Source of the DNA: Coniella vitis
Lineage: Eukaryota > Ascomycota > Sordariomycetes > Diaporthales > Schizoparmaceae
Assembly: GCA_011317545.1 (NCBI GenBank)
Contig: WUJK01000004.1
Location: 3,038,001-3,102,000, forward strand
Reading direction: 5' to 3'
DNA: 64,000 nt
The notes beneath the pieces are model-generated. The model saw nothing but the letters and a program-made list of their open reading frames with translations. It did no database searches and was not told where the DNA came from. The position numbers were made by a program, and so were the translations under genes. Shown in pieces: positions 10,482 to 20,415 of the stretch; positions within the stretch are counted from its first letter, which is position 1; every line of letters starts with the position of its first letter.

Positions 10482-12776
10482 TCTGAGGATTCCTCACGGT
10501 ATCAGGCGTAGAGGTTCCTTCTCTGTCGGCGAACTCTGTCTTTGCGGATGAGATGTTGTCGATTCTCGGATTCGGGCAGCTTTAATGCTCAGTACTCTCT
10601 TAAGAGAATGTCCAGCGTCACTAACCAAAAAAGATGACGTCAATCGAAGGGATCCGGGAAGCTATTGATTGAGATGGACAAGGGCTCACAGCCGGATGGG
10701 TAGTTCTGCACATTCACAGGCTTTTTATATACGACAAGACTTAGCCGGCAAGTACTTGTATGTGTGGAGTTGCAAGTCATTGTAGGGAGGGAGAGAAGTT
10801 TGGAAGTTTGGGATTGCGGGGCTACCATGTCAAGCAAGTGCGCTTGTGTAACCTACGGCTCTGGCTCTGGCTCTTACCAAGCATCACGGTCTGACTCATC
10901 TAAAGTTCAAATGGCAACGACCAAGTGCAGTGCGTGATTCTTTCGGCAAAGCATCAATCAGACAAGAAAAGATGGAGTATCTGGTTGCAAAGAGTATTTA
11001 AGGACCTGCCACATAGTATATCAAGAGCTAATTGCACCACCAAAGATTCCCCACGAAGCCAGTGCACATGCCACACCTCTTCCTCGGCCGTTGTCAAGCC
11101 GCTACTGCGTCAGAAAAAGCGGAGTGGTTCCAGACTCTCGTACAAGTCGTCGCAAAGTTCTGGTCGATGCTAGGACATGTGCGCCGTTTGTGCATCCTAA
11201 CACAGCAGAACATGTTGGAGTGTGGCTGGCAGGGCCATCATCACCAGCCTGCATTTCAACAAGGGTACAACATAAATGCAACCCATGAGCCTCCAATCCA
11301 GCCGTGCCAAGGGAACCCCTAGAGCAGCCACCCCAGGCCATATGTCCCCACTATGTGGTGCGCCTACCATGGCTGAGACCCGGCAATGGACCCCCTGCCG
11401 CTGAAGCAGCCGACACTATTGGCTGATTAGTGTGCAGCTCCTAGCGAGAGCTCCTCCATAGCTTTCCTCAAGCCGACGCCTTGTCTACTGTCTCTTGCTG
11501 CTGGCTTCAACTTGCCCTGTCTTCCCTTGACACATTTCCGTCTTGCATCCTCCTCTTGTTCCGCAACCTTATTTCTTCGAACTTCTTCTCTTCCGTTTCT
11601 GCTTCCTCTTGGCCAAGCTCCAGGGTCTTGGGTTCACGCTCGCGGTCTCGTCTCTTTGTATTCTTTGACCGCTCTGAACCGCCTGTCCGCAGCACATAGT
11701 AACCCTCCTCGAGCGTCCGCTCGCCTTGCTTCCTTTGCGAAACTCGGTCTAGCAATCGACCTTACGCATTCCGTGTCCTACTCTTCGTGTAAAGACAACC
11801 AACTTCCCCCGGAGGATATCCCTAAAGAGCCTGCCGCATGTCGACTGCGATTCACGCAGCGTCCAATCTTCGCCCTTGCAAGTGTTGACGTGCGTCCCCC
11901 TTTCGACGCACTGAAACGCTTCCCCGACAACCGCCCAGCGACAAGTCTACATTCCTCTCAAAATCGACAAGAGAACAAAGTCCAATTCCGAATCGCCAGG
12001 TCGACCCATTTACAGCTATCAGCAAGACTGTCCAAGTGCTGCCGATTCGAACTTACGCTCATCGCCTGCTCTAGCTGTTCGGGCTTCGATCCCAGATCCT
12101 GCTCAAGGTTTGGATCACCGCAAGCTATCTGGCTAACCACCTACGGCGGATTAAATCTCGAATCCGCCCACTATAGCGTCAATCGAGGCCGAGTTGTTCT
12201 ATTCGCTGTTCTCCGTCTGGGACAAGAAAAGAGCAAGGACGATCTGTACTCCGTTTGCGTTTCAAGAAAACCCCAAACCAGTCAAGATATTTGAGGGAGG
12301 ATAAGAGAGGAAGAGGGAAAGAGAGAGATTGCAAGCACAGAGCTGCGTCTTTTCGAGAAGAAAATCGAGAAGAAAAGAAAAAGAAAAGAAAAGACATCAC
12401 AGCGGAACGTGTAACGGAAAGGGCCATCTACAAAGAGTGGGACATAATTCCGCTATTTGAGTTCGAAGGTTTTGTCGAGGGATCTGAGGTATCAGGAGTG
12501 TACGTACTGTTGACTCTCTGCTTTCCATCATGTTCTTTCCTCTGTGCGCGGCTCTGCCTATCCTTCAGTCTTGTTGGCTGCACTCATATGTCTCGTTACC
12601 CCAAACAGATGGAGGAATATGTCGTTTGTTTTCTTGGAGTATACTGATCTCAGGGTGGCATCTACAGACAGTTGGGAATCCTGTACTTTTGACCAACCCA
12701 GACAGTCAATACACCTCATCCATTCTTATTGACGACTGCGACATCTGCTCAAATTAACCTCAATTTAGGTTTCACA
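10482..12776. other. Intergenic and probable long leader of the CPSF6-like gene
   Basis: About 2.3 kb with no supported gene. From about 11480 to 12440 the plus strand is C/T-rich, then A/G-rich, like a long fungal 5' UTR. A 260-codon open frame at 11512-12294 contains no methionine codon and no motif. GTACGT at about 12500 is a candidate leader-intron donor. Confidence 0.5.
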
Positions 12777-14098
12777 ATGGCGGACGAGGAATTTGAAATT
12801 GATGTGTATGGAGATGCGGAGAATGGCCATGAGCAAGAACAGGGCGCAGATGATTACAGTCACAATGAAGAGAAGGGCACTCACAACATGGTCGATACCG
12901 CCCAAGATGAGCCCACCAAGGGAAATTACGACGACGCCGCAGAGGATGTTGGCGATACCGGTTATGGGAGCCACGTGGACGAGCAGCCGGCCGCGTCGCA
13001 TCCCCAACAGGGTGTGAAACGTAAACAGGATCCTGACGACCGCCCTACCGATCCGGGTGCGACAAATGCGTTGCTGATTTCAGAGATGCAATGGTGGAAC
13101 ACCGAAGACGAAATTCGCGGCTGGGTTAATTATGCTTCTTGCGAAGACGAACTACGGGAGATTACGTTTAGTGAACACAAGGTCAACGGCAAGAGCAAGG
13201 GGTATGTTATGTCTAACACACAAACACACTCGCGCTTCCTTGGAGGAAAGCGTACTAACGACAGGAATATAGTCAAGCATATGTCGAATTCCTGTCTCCT
13301 CAAGCCGCCACCGCAGCCAAGCATTACATTGAAAATAGCCAGTCTGGTGACGGCAGCTCCAATCAGCAACGCCGTGCTGTTGTTGCTTTCCACAATGCCA
13401 ACAACCCGTTCAAGACGCTCCCCAAAGATGCCCCCCAACGCCAGGGTCGCGAGGTTCCGGGACGAAGCGCTCCTGTCACTAATAACTACTCCAGCGGCCC
13501 TCCAGCCAACAACTTTCAAGGCGGTGCCCCTGGTGGCGGTTTCCAGGGCAATTACCGTGGAAATAGAGGTGGTTACCGCGGCGGCATGCGTGGTGGATTC
13601 AGCCAAGGGTACGGAAACAACATGAGCAACTACAATAACAACAACCCCGGCATGGGCGGCTTCACCGGCATGGGCGGTGGGTATGGACGAGGCGGTATGG
13701 GCAATGCCTTCGGCCGTGGAGGCCCCAACATGCGTGGCCGCGGCGGCATGAACAACATGATGGGTGGGGTGCCCATGATGGGTGGGAACATGGGGATGCC
13801 CGGTATGATGCCTGGGATGAACATAATGGGTGGAGGTATGGCTGGCATGGGTAAGTCGAAGTGATCAGCAATCCTAATCGCTGTCTCACTCCAAAACAAG
13901 GCTTTAGAGGAAGGCGTTTGCTTGTGTATGTGCTAACACTCGATATTTGCTTTGACAGGATTCAACCCCATGTCCGGCGGGCAGTTTACCCCCAACTTTT
14001 TTGGTGGCAACCAAAACGCTGGCAATTTTGGAGGGAACAACCAGGGCAACAGTGACTGGGGCAATCCTCATGGTGCCAAGCGAGCTCGCGGTGAGTAA
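12777..14098 (+). CDS. RRM protein similar to CPSF6 (cleavage factor Im 68)
   Basis: Exons 12777-13201, 13273-13850 and 13959-14098; introns GTATGT..TAG and GTAAGT..CAG; 380 aa. Order: an acidic N-terminus (residues 1-95) with a basic KRKQD patch; one RRM (about 98-165) carrying the WW-type RNP2 region (ALLISEMQWWNTEDEI) and SKGQAYVEF as RNP1, the latter created across intron 1; then an RGG and Gly/Asn/Met-rich tail (GGYRGGMRGG, repeated GGM units) ending in a basic GAKRAR. The WWTxEDE RRM is characteristic of CPSF6/CPSF7, subunits of pre-mRNA 3'-end cleavage factor Im, so a nuclear role in mRNA processing is likely. The stop overlaps a strong donor (GTGAGTAAGT at 14091). Splicing to the AG at 14166 would replace the last residues with ECRRY. 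Confidence 0.85.
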
Positions 14099-15536
14099 GT
14101 TTGAGCGCTTTTCTCAACTCGGTTCTGGAGCTCTTAATTCCTGTCGTCGCTGCACAACCATGACAGAGTGTCGTCGATATTAGCCTGGCTTTGGGTTCCG
14201 GCTAGTACCTATACTCAGCGACGACTGCGTCCACATATCCCGTCTCCAAGCAGCCCCTCCTCTTCTGATGCCATATCCACGCGTGGCTTTCAATGAACCA
14301 GGCACTACCGCGCAAGCGCACACTTGTGGTCTGCAGATCGGTATGTGCGATCTGCAAATTCCTCTCTGATCAAGTGTCACATACGATCAGTAGAAGGCGT
14401 GTGGTTATTCTCGCTCGATGACGCGGGTCTCGATCAAAGATTGCTGAACAGTCCCATGAATCTTGATCGTCCTTCCATACTCGCTGCGCACGGCACAGTG
14501 AATATATGACGCTGGATGAATTTGTTGTTGAGGACAATGAAAATGATTGTGGCATGTGCTGCGGTCGGCCTTCCGTTATATGGTCTCGTGTCCGGAGCGC
14601 CATTTCTTCCAGTGGTTATTTTGTGACTTTTTCGTGCTGGATCATACAGGCCTGCGTTTTCCTCTTTCTGTCTTTTGTTTTGCTTGTCCTTTTTTACCTT
14701 TTTTACCTTTATTCATCTTTCCTTCATTTTTGTTGATTTCGTTTTCTTGGCGACGCATGATTGATTCTACCAGCTGGGGGTTGTATTTGGTCTGTCACTG
14801 GGTGCAATGTACTTTAAATGTGTGCTTTCTTTTCCATTTCCTGCGTCGGGCGTGCTAAAGACGGCAAGCTTTTGTTGTTTTTTATTCACTTGCGGTCAAG
14901 TAAAATCAGTGTATGATTATGGATGATACGGGAGTTTTGGTGTCTTTTTAGGTACATACAGTCTGGGAATAGGTATTGCATTAAATTGTTTTCAAGCTAG
15001 CACAGAGATCATAAAGTTACCAGTCCATCTGTCTTGGTGCCTTTTTCGGGTCTCTGGTGTTGGTAGGTCTTCAGAGGTCTATCAATCTATCTCTGGTGTT
15101 CGGGTCTTGTTATACTTGGGCAGACTATAGTGAATTGGTGTTGCGATGACGCTGTTGTTGCTTTGGGCTGGTGAGAGCTTTTGGGCATTAGATGCATACA
15201 GTCCGCCCCGTGTATATAGGGTGTCTATGCTTCAATTCATCCACTGATTTTGTGAGAATTGTGGGAAAAGCATATAAGTAAATAAAAAATAATAAAAGAT
15301 TTTTTTTTTAAAAAAAAAGAGAGAGAGAGAGAGAAAAGAAAAGAGGGTGTCATGACAGGCAGATTGCCTTAAAGCATTACATCTGGTATTTCACGTATTT
15401 ACAAACTCGCTGGTATAACCAAACCCCTTGACAATTCTACCATCTCTTGTGCAAAACGGCTTTCAAGCGCACATAACACGCAGCAAATGTGTTACATTAC
15501 ACGCGCATACACTGCCGAGAAATAGACAGAGACTCC
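14099..15536. other. Convergent 3' region
   Basis: Long T-rich 3' flank of the CPSF6-like gene meeting the 3' end of the SET gene. It contains a T-run/A-run pair followed by a GA repeat at about 15299-15333. No gene seen. Confidence 0.5.
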
Positions 15537-17048
15537 TCACTTCAACCGCCTTATAGTCTCGTGTACCAAATTCCGTATCTGTAACCACCGCTTCTCCAAC
15601 ATTTGTTTCCGCATGTCATTCACCTTCTTCTCTTCCGACAGATCAGAACGATCAATAACCGCCGCGTTATCATCCCCATCGGCACGATATTGACGCTTTT
15701 CCAACTCCTCCAGCTCCTCCATCCTCAACTCAACCACCTCGTCATCCCACGCTGCCAACAGCGAGACAAGTTGGTGATCCGCAGCGCGCTGGCTCCGTTC
15801 CCCATCGTCTAGCCCATTGACGAATTGCCGCCAGGTATTCATCGTGATGCCTCCCTTGTGCGCGGGCTTGTCAACGAGAATGCGGCGCAGGGCGACTTGT
15901 GTGCGGTGGCAGACGGTTCCACGGTCGAGGATATAGTTTCCCAGAAACCCGGCGGCTTCGAGGTCCTCTTGTTGGGCGCGGGAGAGAGTGGGGAGGATGG
16001 CGTCGTCGATGCGCACTTCATCCCACTGGTTCTGGTTTGCGTCTGTATGCGCTGCTCCATCATCACCCAACACGAACCCATACTCGACCAACAAGAAATC
16101 GTTGGCGTGCGAGCCATAGCTGATATACACTTCGTCACCCTTTTCATATGCGCGCGTCGTGCGGAACGAGTACGTGGTCGAGGGGCCAAAAACGACCGCG
16201 CACCCGTCGCGGTCTGTATGGTTGAAGAGGTCTGCAACGGGCTGTAGCGCCATGTGGTCTGCTTTTGGTAGCTTTTTGGTCCGTGGGGTGACAAAATAAA
16301 ACGTTCGCGTGTTGACGAGGAGCCAGGCGTAGAGGTATTCTTCTTTTGTGCAGGTGGGTGCTATATCGTGGGAGATGCTATTGCCGTTGGCGGTGGTGGC
16401 GGTCGGGGTAGAGTCGTCTTCAGTGTTGCCGCTCTCACCGTCATTGCTGGTACTCTCTCTCCGCCTCGTTGTGGTAGGAAATGGGAACGCCGCGGACACA
16501 ACCGCCCAGTCGCGCTCAAACTTTGCGCGCTGCTCAGCGAGGAGTTTGGCGGCTGTCGTGGGGAGCAAGGCTTGGAGGCAAGCTGGCCAGACGAGCGGCA
16601 TCACAAGCTGTAGGTCGGCCCAGGTGGGCACCACGGCGGCCCATTTGGCGTATTTGACTGTGTTTGCGGATGTGTTGAGAGCGAGGTCGGCGGCGAGTAG
16701 GCCGTGGACGGTGAAGGTCTGGTCTTTGCTGGTGGCTGTTGAGGGAGAAGAAAGAGGGAGGCGTTTGGCGAGGGCGGGTGCGACGGTGTCCTTGGTGCGG
16801 AGGGCGGGGATGGGCACGGTGAGAATCTCGGTGTCTGGGGGGATGTGGTCCGTTGCGACGACTAGAGGATCCTGGGGTTAGTTTATGGGAACAGATTACT
16901 GTCGAGTAAAGTGTGCACTCATGTCCAAAGACTCACTTCCGAAACCACGCCCAGATAATCTCATAGGCCGTATGCCATTGATCTTGACGCCAATGCTCTC
17001 GGCCCAGGCCAGCAGCTCCTCGTGGACTTCCTCGAGAGAGTCCTCCAT
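15537..17048 (-). CDS. SET-domain protein lysine methyltransferase (SETD6/Rkm4-like)
   Basis: Exons 17048-16937 and 16861-15537; intron 16936-16862 (GTGAGT..TAG); 478 aa. The splice restores GRGFGIVATDHIP, the conserved first strand of split-SET enzymes. The next upstream AG (16872) gives the wrong phase. Further motifs: VADLFNHTDRDGCAVVF (SET core NH motif), then YISYGSHANDFLLVEYGF, where YG and the following segment form the S-adenosylmethionine and substrate sites. A Ser/Thr/Asn-rich linker of about 45 residues interrupts the iSET region. The C-terminal helical half fits the substrate-binding domain of the RuBisCO-LSMT-like group. Fungal members (Rkm family) methylate ribosomal proteins, but the substrate here cannot be told. 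It shares a 790-bp divergent promoter with COQ4. Confidence 0.88.
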
Positions 17049-17838
17049 GATCGTGAGGTTGTCCCCAGCTGGGTGAAGTGAGCTATGCGCTGCGCGTATT
17101 CGAGTTTTTGGATTTTGCTGAATGCCACTATTAGCACAAGCGTATAAGTACCATATTGAAAGGCAACAAAATCTCACCAGAAAAGAAAGGTATTGGAATG
17201 GTGGATGAAATCGGCCAGCTACGTGTGCTCTGCAGGACACTTCCACTGATTCTAGCAAGACTCTTGCATAGCACTGAAGAAGAATATACAGAACCAAGAA
17301 GCAAATGTGCTCTGAGCGGAGGACGGGGCCGACCACCCCAAGCGTGACCCTCGGTTGACTTGGATGAGATGAAAGACTCGCTTGGTGAGTGAGTCACTGA
17401 GCAATGCGAAAGTGGTCTAAAATTAGCAATTCTTCTGGTGAGTGAAACAAGAATTACGAAAGGCCTTCTGTAAACATATCGAAGCAAAATCACGACTCGG
17501 TGCTCAAGAATGGCGTCTTTGAGGACGAGATATTGCCCCCAGTATCATTCTTTGTAAGAGGGAAAGCACGACCACAGCAACGGCCCTACATACTTAGTAC
17601 ACACACGCCGGCGTGTGCCAAACCCTGCGGTTCCGTGCCGGCCCCACTATGTGACTCTTCTTGCCGGCCGCTGCCGGGCAGAGCCCGCCTTTCAAGCCGG
17701 CCGACACATCTCCACACTTCCGGGGAAACCTACCTTTGCCGTCCCGATTGATTCGCATCATGGTCTGATCTCAATCCTTCCGAGCTCCCAGCTCATCATG
17801 GTCGTCGCACCACCACAATCACAAGCCACCATCCTACC
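17049..17838. promoter_or_regulatory. Divergent promoter of the SET gene and COQ4, with short uORFs
   Basis: Upstream region for both genes. Two AUGs precede the COQ4 start: a two-codon ORF (ATGGTCTGA) at 17759-17767 and a 14-codon ORF at 17798-17842, whose stop overlaps the COQ4 start as ATGA. Effects on translation are inferred only. Confidence 0.5.
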
Positions 17839-18855
17839 ATGACAAGAGCCGCCCTTTCGAGCGCATCGGCGCTCTCGCGCAGCAGCCATGGTCTCATTCA
17901 AGCCGCTATAATCCCAGCAGCTACGGTACCCTCGTCCAGCTCGTATCATGACAGCACCCGGCGCCGGCCCTTTTCGGTGCTCAAGCGCCCACCGCCAAAT
18001 TACCCCGGCCACGTCCCCCTCACACGCGTCGAACGCGCCGGCCTAGCCATTGGCTCGGGAATCATGTCTTTTCTGGACCCGTACCGTGGAGGCAAGCCTG
18101 CCTTCCCAATCTCCCTTCCCCCAAGCCGATCCCGCCCACAAGCTAACATCCTCCTCCTTCTGTGTGCAGACCTCATCGCCGCCTTTGCAGAAGCGACTTC
18201 CACACCTTATTTTATCCCCCGCCTCCGCGACGCCATGCTCCGCTCTCCGACCGGCCGCCGCATCCTCCGCGACCGCCCCCGCCTAACCTCCACCTCCCTC
18301 AATCTGCCCCGTCTCCGTTCCTTACCGCCCAACACCGTCGGCGCAACCTATGTCTCCTGGCTCGACCGCGAAGGTGTCACCCCCGACACCCGCGCATCGG
18401 TGCGCTACATTGACGACGAAGAATGCGCCTACGTCATGCAGCGGTATAGGGAATGCCACGACTTCTACCACGCGTTAACGGGCTTACCCATCGTGCGCGA
18501 GGGGGAGATTGCTCTGAAGGCGTTTGAATGGGCGAACACGGGGCTTCCCATGACGGGCCTGAGCATGTTTTCGGCGCTGACGCTGAATCGGTCGGGCAAA
18601 AGGCGGTTTGTAGAGACGTATCTGCCGTGGGCGTTGAGGAATGGCTGGCGGTGTGAGGAAGTGATTAACGTCTACTGGGAGGAGGAACTAGAAAATGATG
18701 TGGAAGATTTAAGGAGACGGTTGGGCGTGGAGAGGCCGCCGGATCTGAGAGACATAAGGAAGAGGGAAAGAGACGAGAAGAGGCGGCAGCAGGCAGCGCA
18801 GGGTGCCCCAGCCCCAGCACCAGCGCCATCATCAACACCGGCAGCACAATTCTGA
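17839..18855 (+). CDS. COQ4: COQ4, ubiquinone biosynthesis protein
   Basis: Exons 17839-18091 and 18170-18855; 312 aa after splicing. It is needed for coenzyme Q synthesis, organising the CoQ synthome on the matrix face of the mitochondrial inner membrane; an oxidative decarboxylation role has been proposed for the family. The intron (18092-18169, 78 nt) begins GCAAGC and ends TGTGCAG, with a GCTAAC branch site: a GC-AG intron. Its length is a multiple of three and it has no stop, so the unspliced frame stays open, but splicing restores the conserved [18 protein letters not shown]. The N-terminus is Ser/Ala/Arg-rich as for mitochondrial import. The zinc motif HDFYH-x11-E is intact. The C-terminus ends in a basic and Ala/Pro-rich tail. 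Confidence 0.95.
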   Translation: MTRAALSSASALSRSSHGLIQAAIIPAATVPSSSSYHDSTRRRPFSVLKRPPPNYPGHVPLTRVERAGLAIGSGIMSFLDPYRGGKPAFPISLPPSRSRPQANILLLLCADLIAAFAEATSTPYFIPRLRDAMLRSPTGRRILRDRPRLTSTSLNLPRLRSLPPNTVGATYVSWLDREGVTPDTRASVRYIDDEECAYVMQRYRECHDFYHALTGLPIVREGEIALKAFEWANTGLPMTGLSMFSALTLNRSGKRRFVETYLPWALRNGWRCEEVINVYWEEELENDVEDLRRRLGVERPPDLRDIRKRERDEKRRQQAAQGAPAPAPAPSSTPAAQF

Positions 18856-19133
18856 GAATCTGCTGTTGTTGCATTTTTGAGAGCAGCTGCTGGACACCCT
18901 ACTGTATTATATACCACGAAAATGACCAACAAGGCTGTCGTGTCCCCCTCTTCTTCTTGCTTCTTGACTTCCTCGTTTTCCCACTTCAGACCGAATCGTA
19001 GTAAGGTATGGTATCATATCGAAAACATCGTGCCCTTGAATCCCTCAGTGGGCTCGCTCATCGCTAGTTTTTCTCCTTTTCTTGTTGCTCTTGCCAAACT
19101 TGCCTTGACCACACGCACAGACGCAGCAACGTC
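18856..19133. other. Convergent COQ4/PDCD5 3' spacer
   Basis: A spacer of 278 bp between two stops. Nothing else seen. Confidence 0.5.
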
Positions 19134-19850
19134 TTACAAATCCAACAGATCATCATCCTCGTCCTCCCAGCCCTTGCGCCGATTAATCACAATCTTCTCC
19201 TCTTTCTTCTGATTATTCTCTGCCACCGCGTTGAGCAATTCCTTGAGCTGGTCCTCAGTCACCTTTTGGCGCAGCTGGCCCGTTTGCGCCAGCATAATCA
19301 GCCGGTTCTCAATATCCACTGCGCGCTCCTCTTTGACCATGCGGATGCGGCCCAGGCGGTCGGCGGCTTCGGGGTGGAGGATCTGGTTAAGGATGGACTG
19401 GCGAGCTTCGGCTGTAGAAGGAGGGCGACTGGGGTTAGTCAATTTGTACAACACGGGGGTGGTGGCGATGGTATGTCGTTGGTCGCGTGATGCTGTAGGG
19501 TTTTCGTTTTCTTCGCAGAACGGAAACGTGGGTTGGATGGATGGATCCCATACCTTCTTGTTGCCTGTACATAAATTGTCAGTCCTCGTCACAGAATGCT
19601 ATCGGAGGCTGTACAGGTACAAAAGGCAGCTCATCACTTACTGCTTCTGTTCAGCTCCTCCTTGTCCAGAGCCACCTGCTCTTCCTGCGCCGCCGCCGCC
19701 TCCCTGCTGGGCCTTGAGCTGCTCCAGACGAGCCTTGCGAATCTATAATTAATTGGTACATGAGCCGTTCTGAATCTTGCTTTCCATCTTTCAGCAAAAT
19801 GTCGCATTATTTGAATGATTCCATACCTGGTCGAGTTCTGAGTCGTCCAT
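19134..19850 (-). CDS. PDCD5 / TFAR19-like DNA-binding protein
   Basis: Exons 19850-19827 (24 nt), 19742-19642, 19564-19554 (11 nt) and 19411-19134; 137 aa. All introns are GT..AG (GTATGG, GTAAGT, GTATGG donors). Exon 1 encodes MDDSELDQ, the usual family start. Exon 2 gives IRKARLEQLKAQQ plus a Gly/Ala/Gln linker. The 11-nt micro-exon supplies QQE, leading into AEARQSILNQILHPEAADRLGRI, the core three-helix bundle. The C-terminus is KKEEKIVINRRKGWEDEDDDLLDL. Without the micro-exon the frame breaks. PDCD5 proteins are small conserved helical proteins; human PDCD5 is linked to apoptosis and the TRiC chaperonin, and the fungal role is little known. Confidence 0.92.
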
Positions 19851-20415
19851 GATGTTATGCGGATGGTAAATTGGGGGGCGAGTTGATGTAGGTGGGTTGT
19901 GTTGGTGTAGGAAATGTTCGGCCGCTGCGCATTCATTCATACATTCGACGTCAGGGTACTTTGGACCTGTTGGGCTGGCATGTTTGGCGGGGTAAAGCGT
20001 GCTTTAGGCGGCAGGCAGCAGCTGCCCATTGCGCCCAATGTTACTCGAGCACTCAGCTCAAAGTCGAAGGCTTCTCTCATCCTTGCCAATTAGGGCAAAG
20101 GCAACTTGAAACTAAGTAAATTATCAGAGGAATATATGCGATCATTTCACACATAGGCACTGAATTCCACACATTAAGAAAGACGATAGACATCCTATAG
20201 AAGAACAAAGTTCATCGAGCTCTTCTATAACAACCTCGTAAATGCAGTATGCTAAATGTTGTTTACAGATAAAGTAGGTCATGGATGACAAGGAGTCGAA
20301 ATATGCAAAACTTCACTTGCTCTTAAAAAATCCCATGCCCGAAGATTCATACTCCCACCGCCAGAAAATCGCATTCCATGCATCCGGCCGTACATGAAAA
20401 AGTTGTCACTTTGTT
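19851..20415. other. Intergenic
   Basis: PDCD5 upstream region and 3' flank of the ketopantoate-reductase-like gene. No gene seen. Confidence 0.5.

Noticed and set aside
11512..12294. 260-codon open frame upstream of the CPSF6-like gene
   Set aside because: It contains no methionine codon at all, opens with TTG and has leader-like composition; read as 5' UTR.
12500..12776. Possible 5' UTR intron of the CPSF6-like gene (GTACGT near 12500)
   Set aside because: The donor is plausible but the acceptor cannot be chosen without transcripts.
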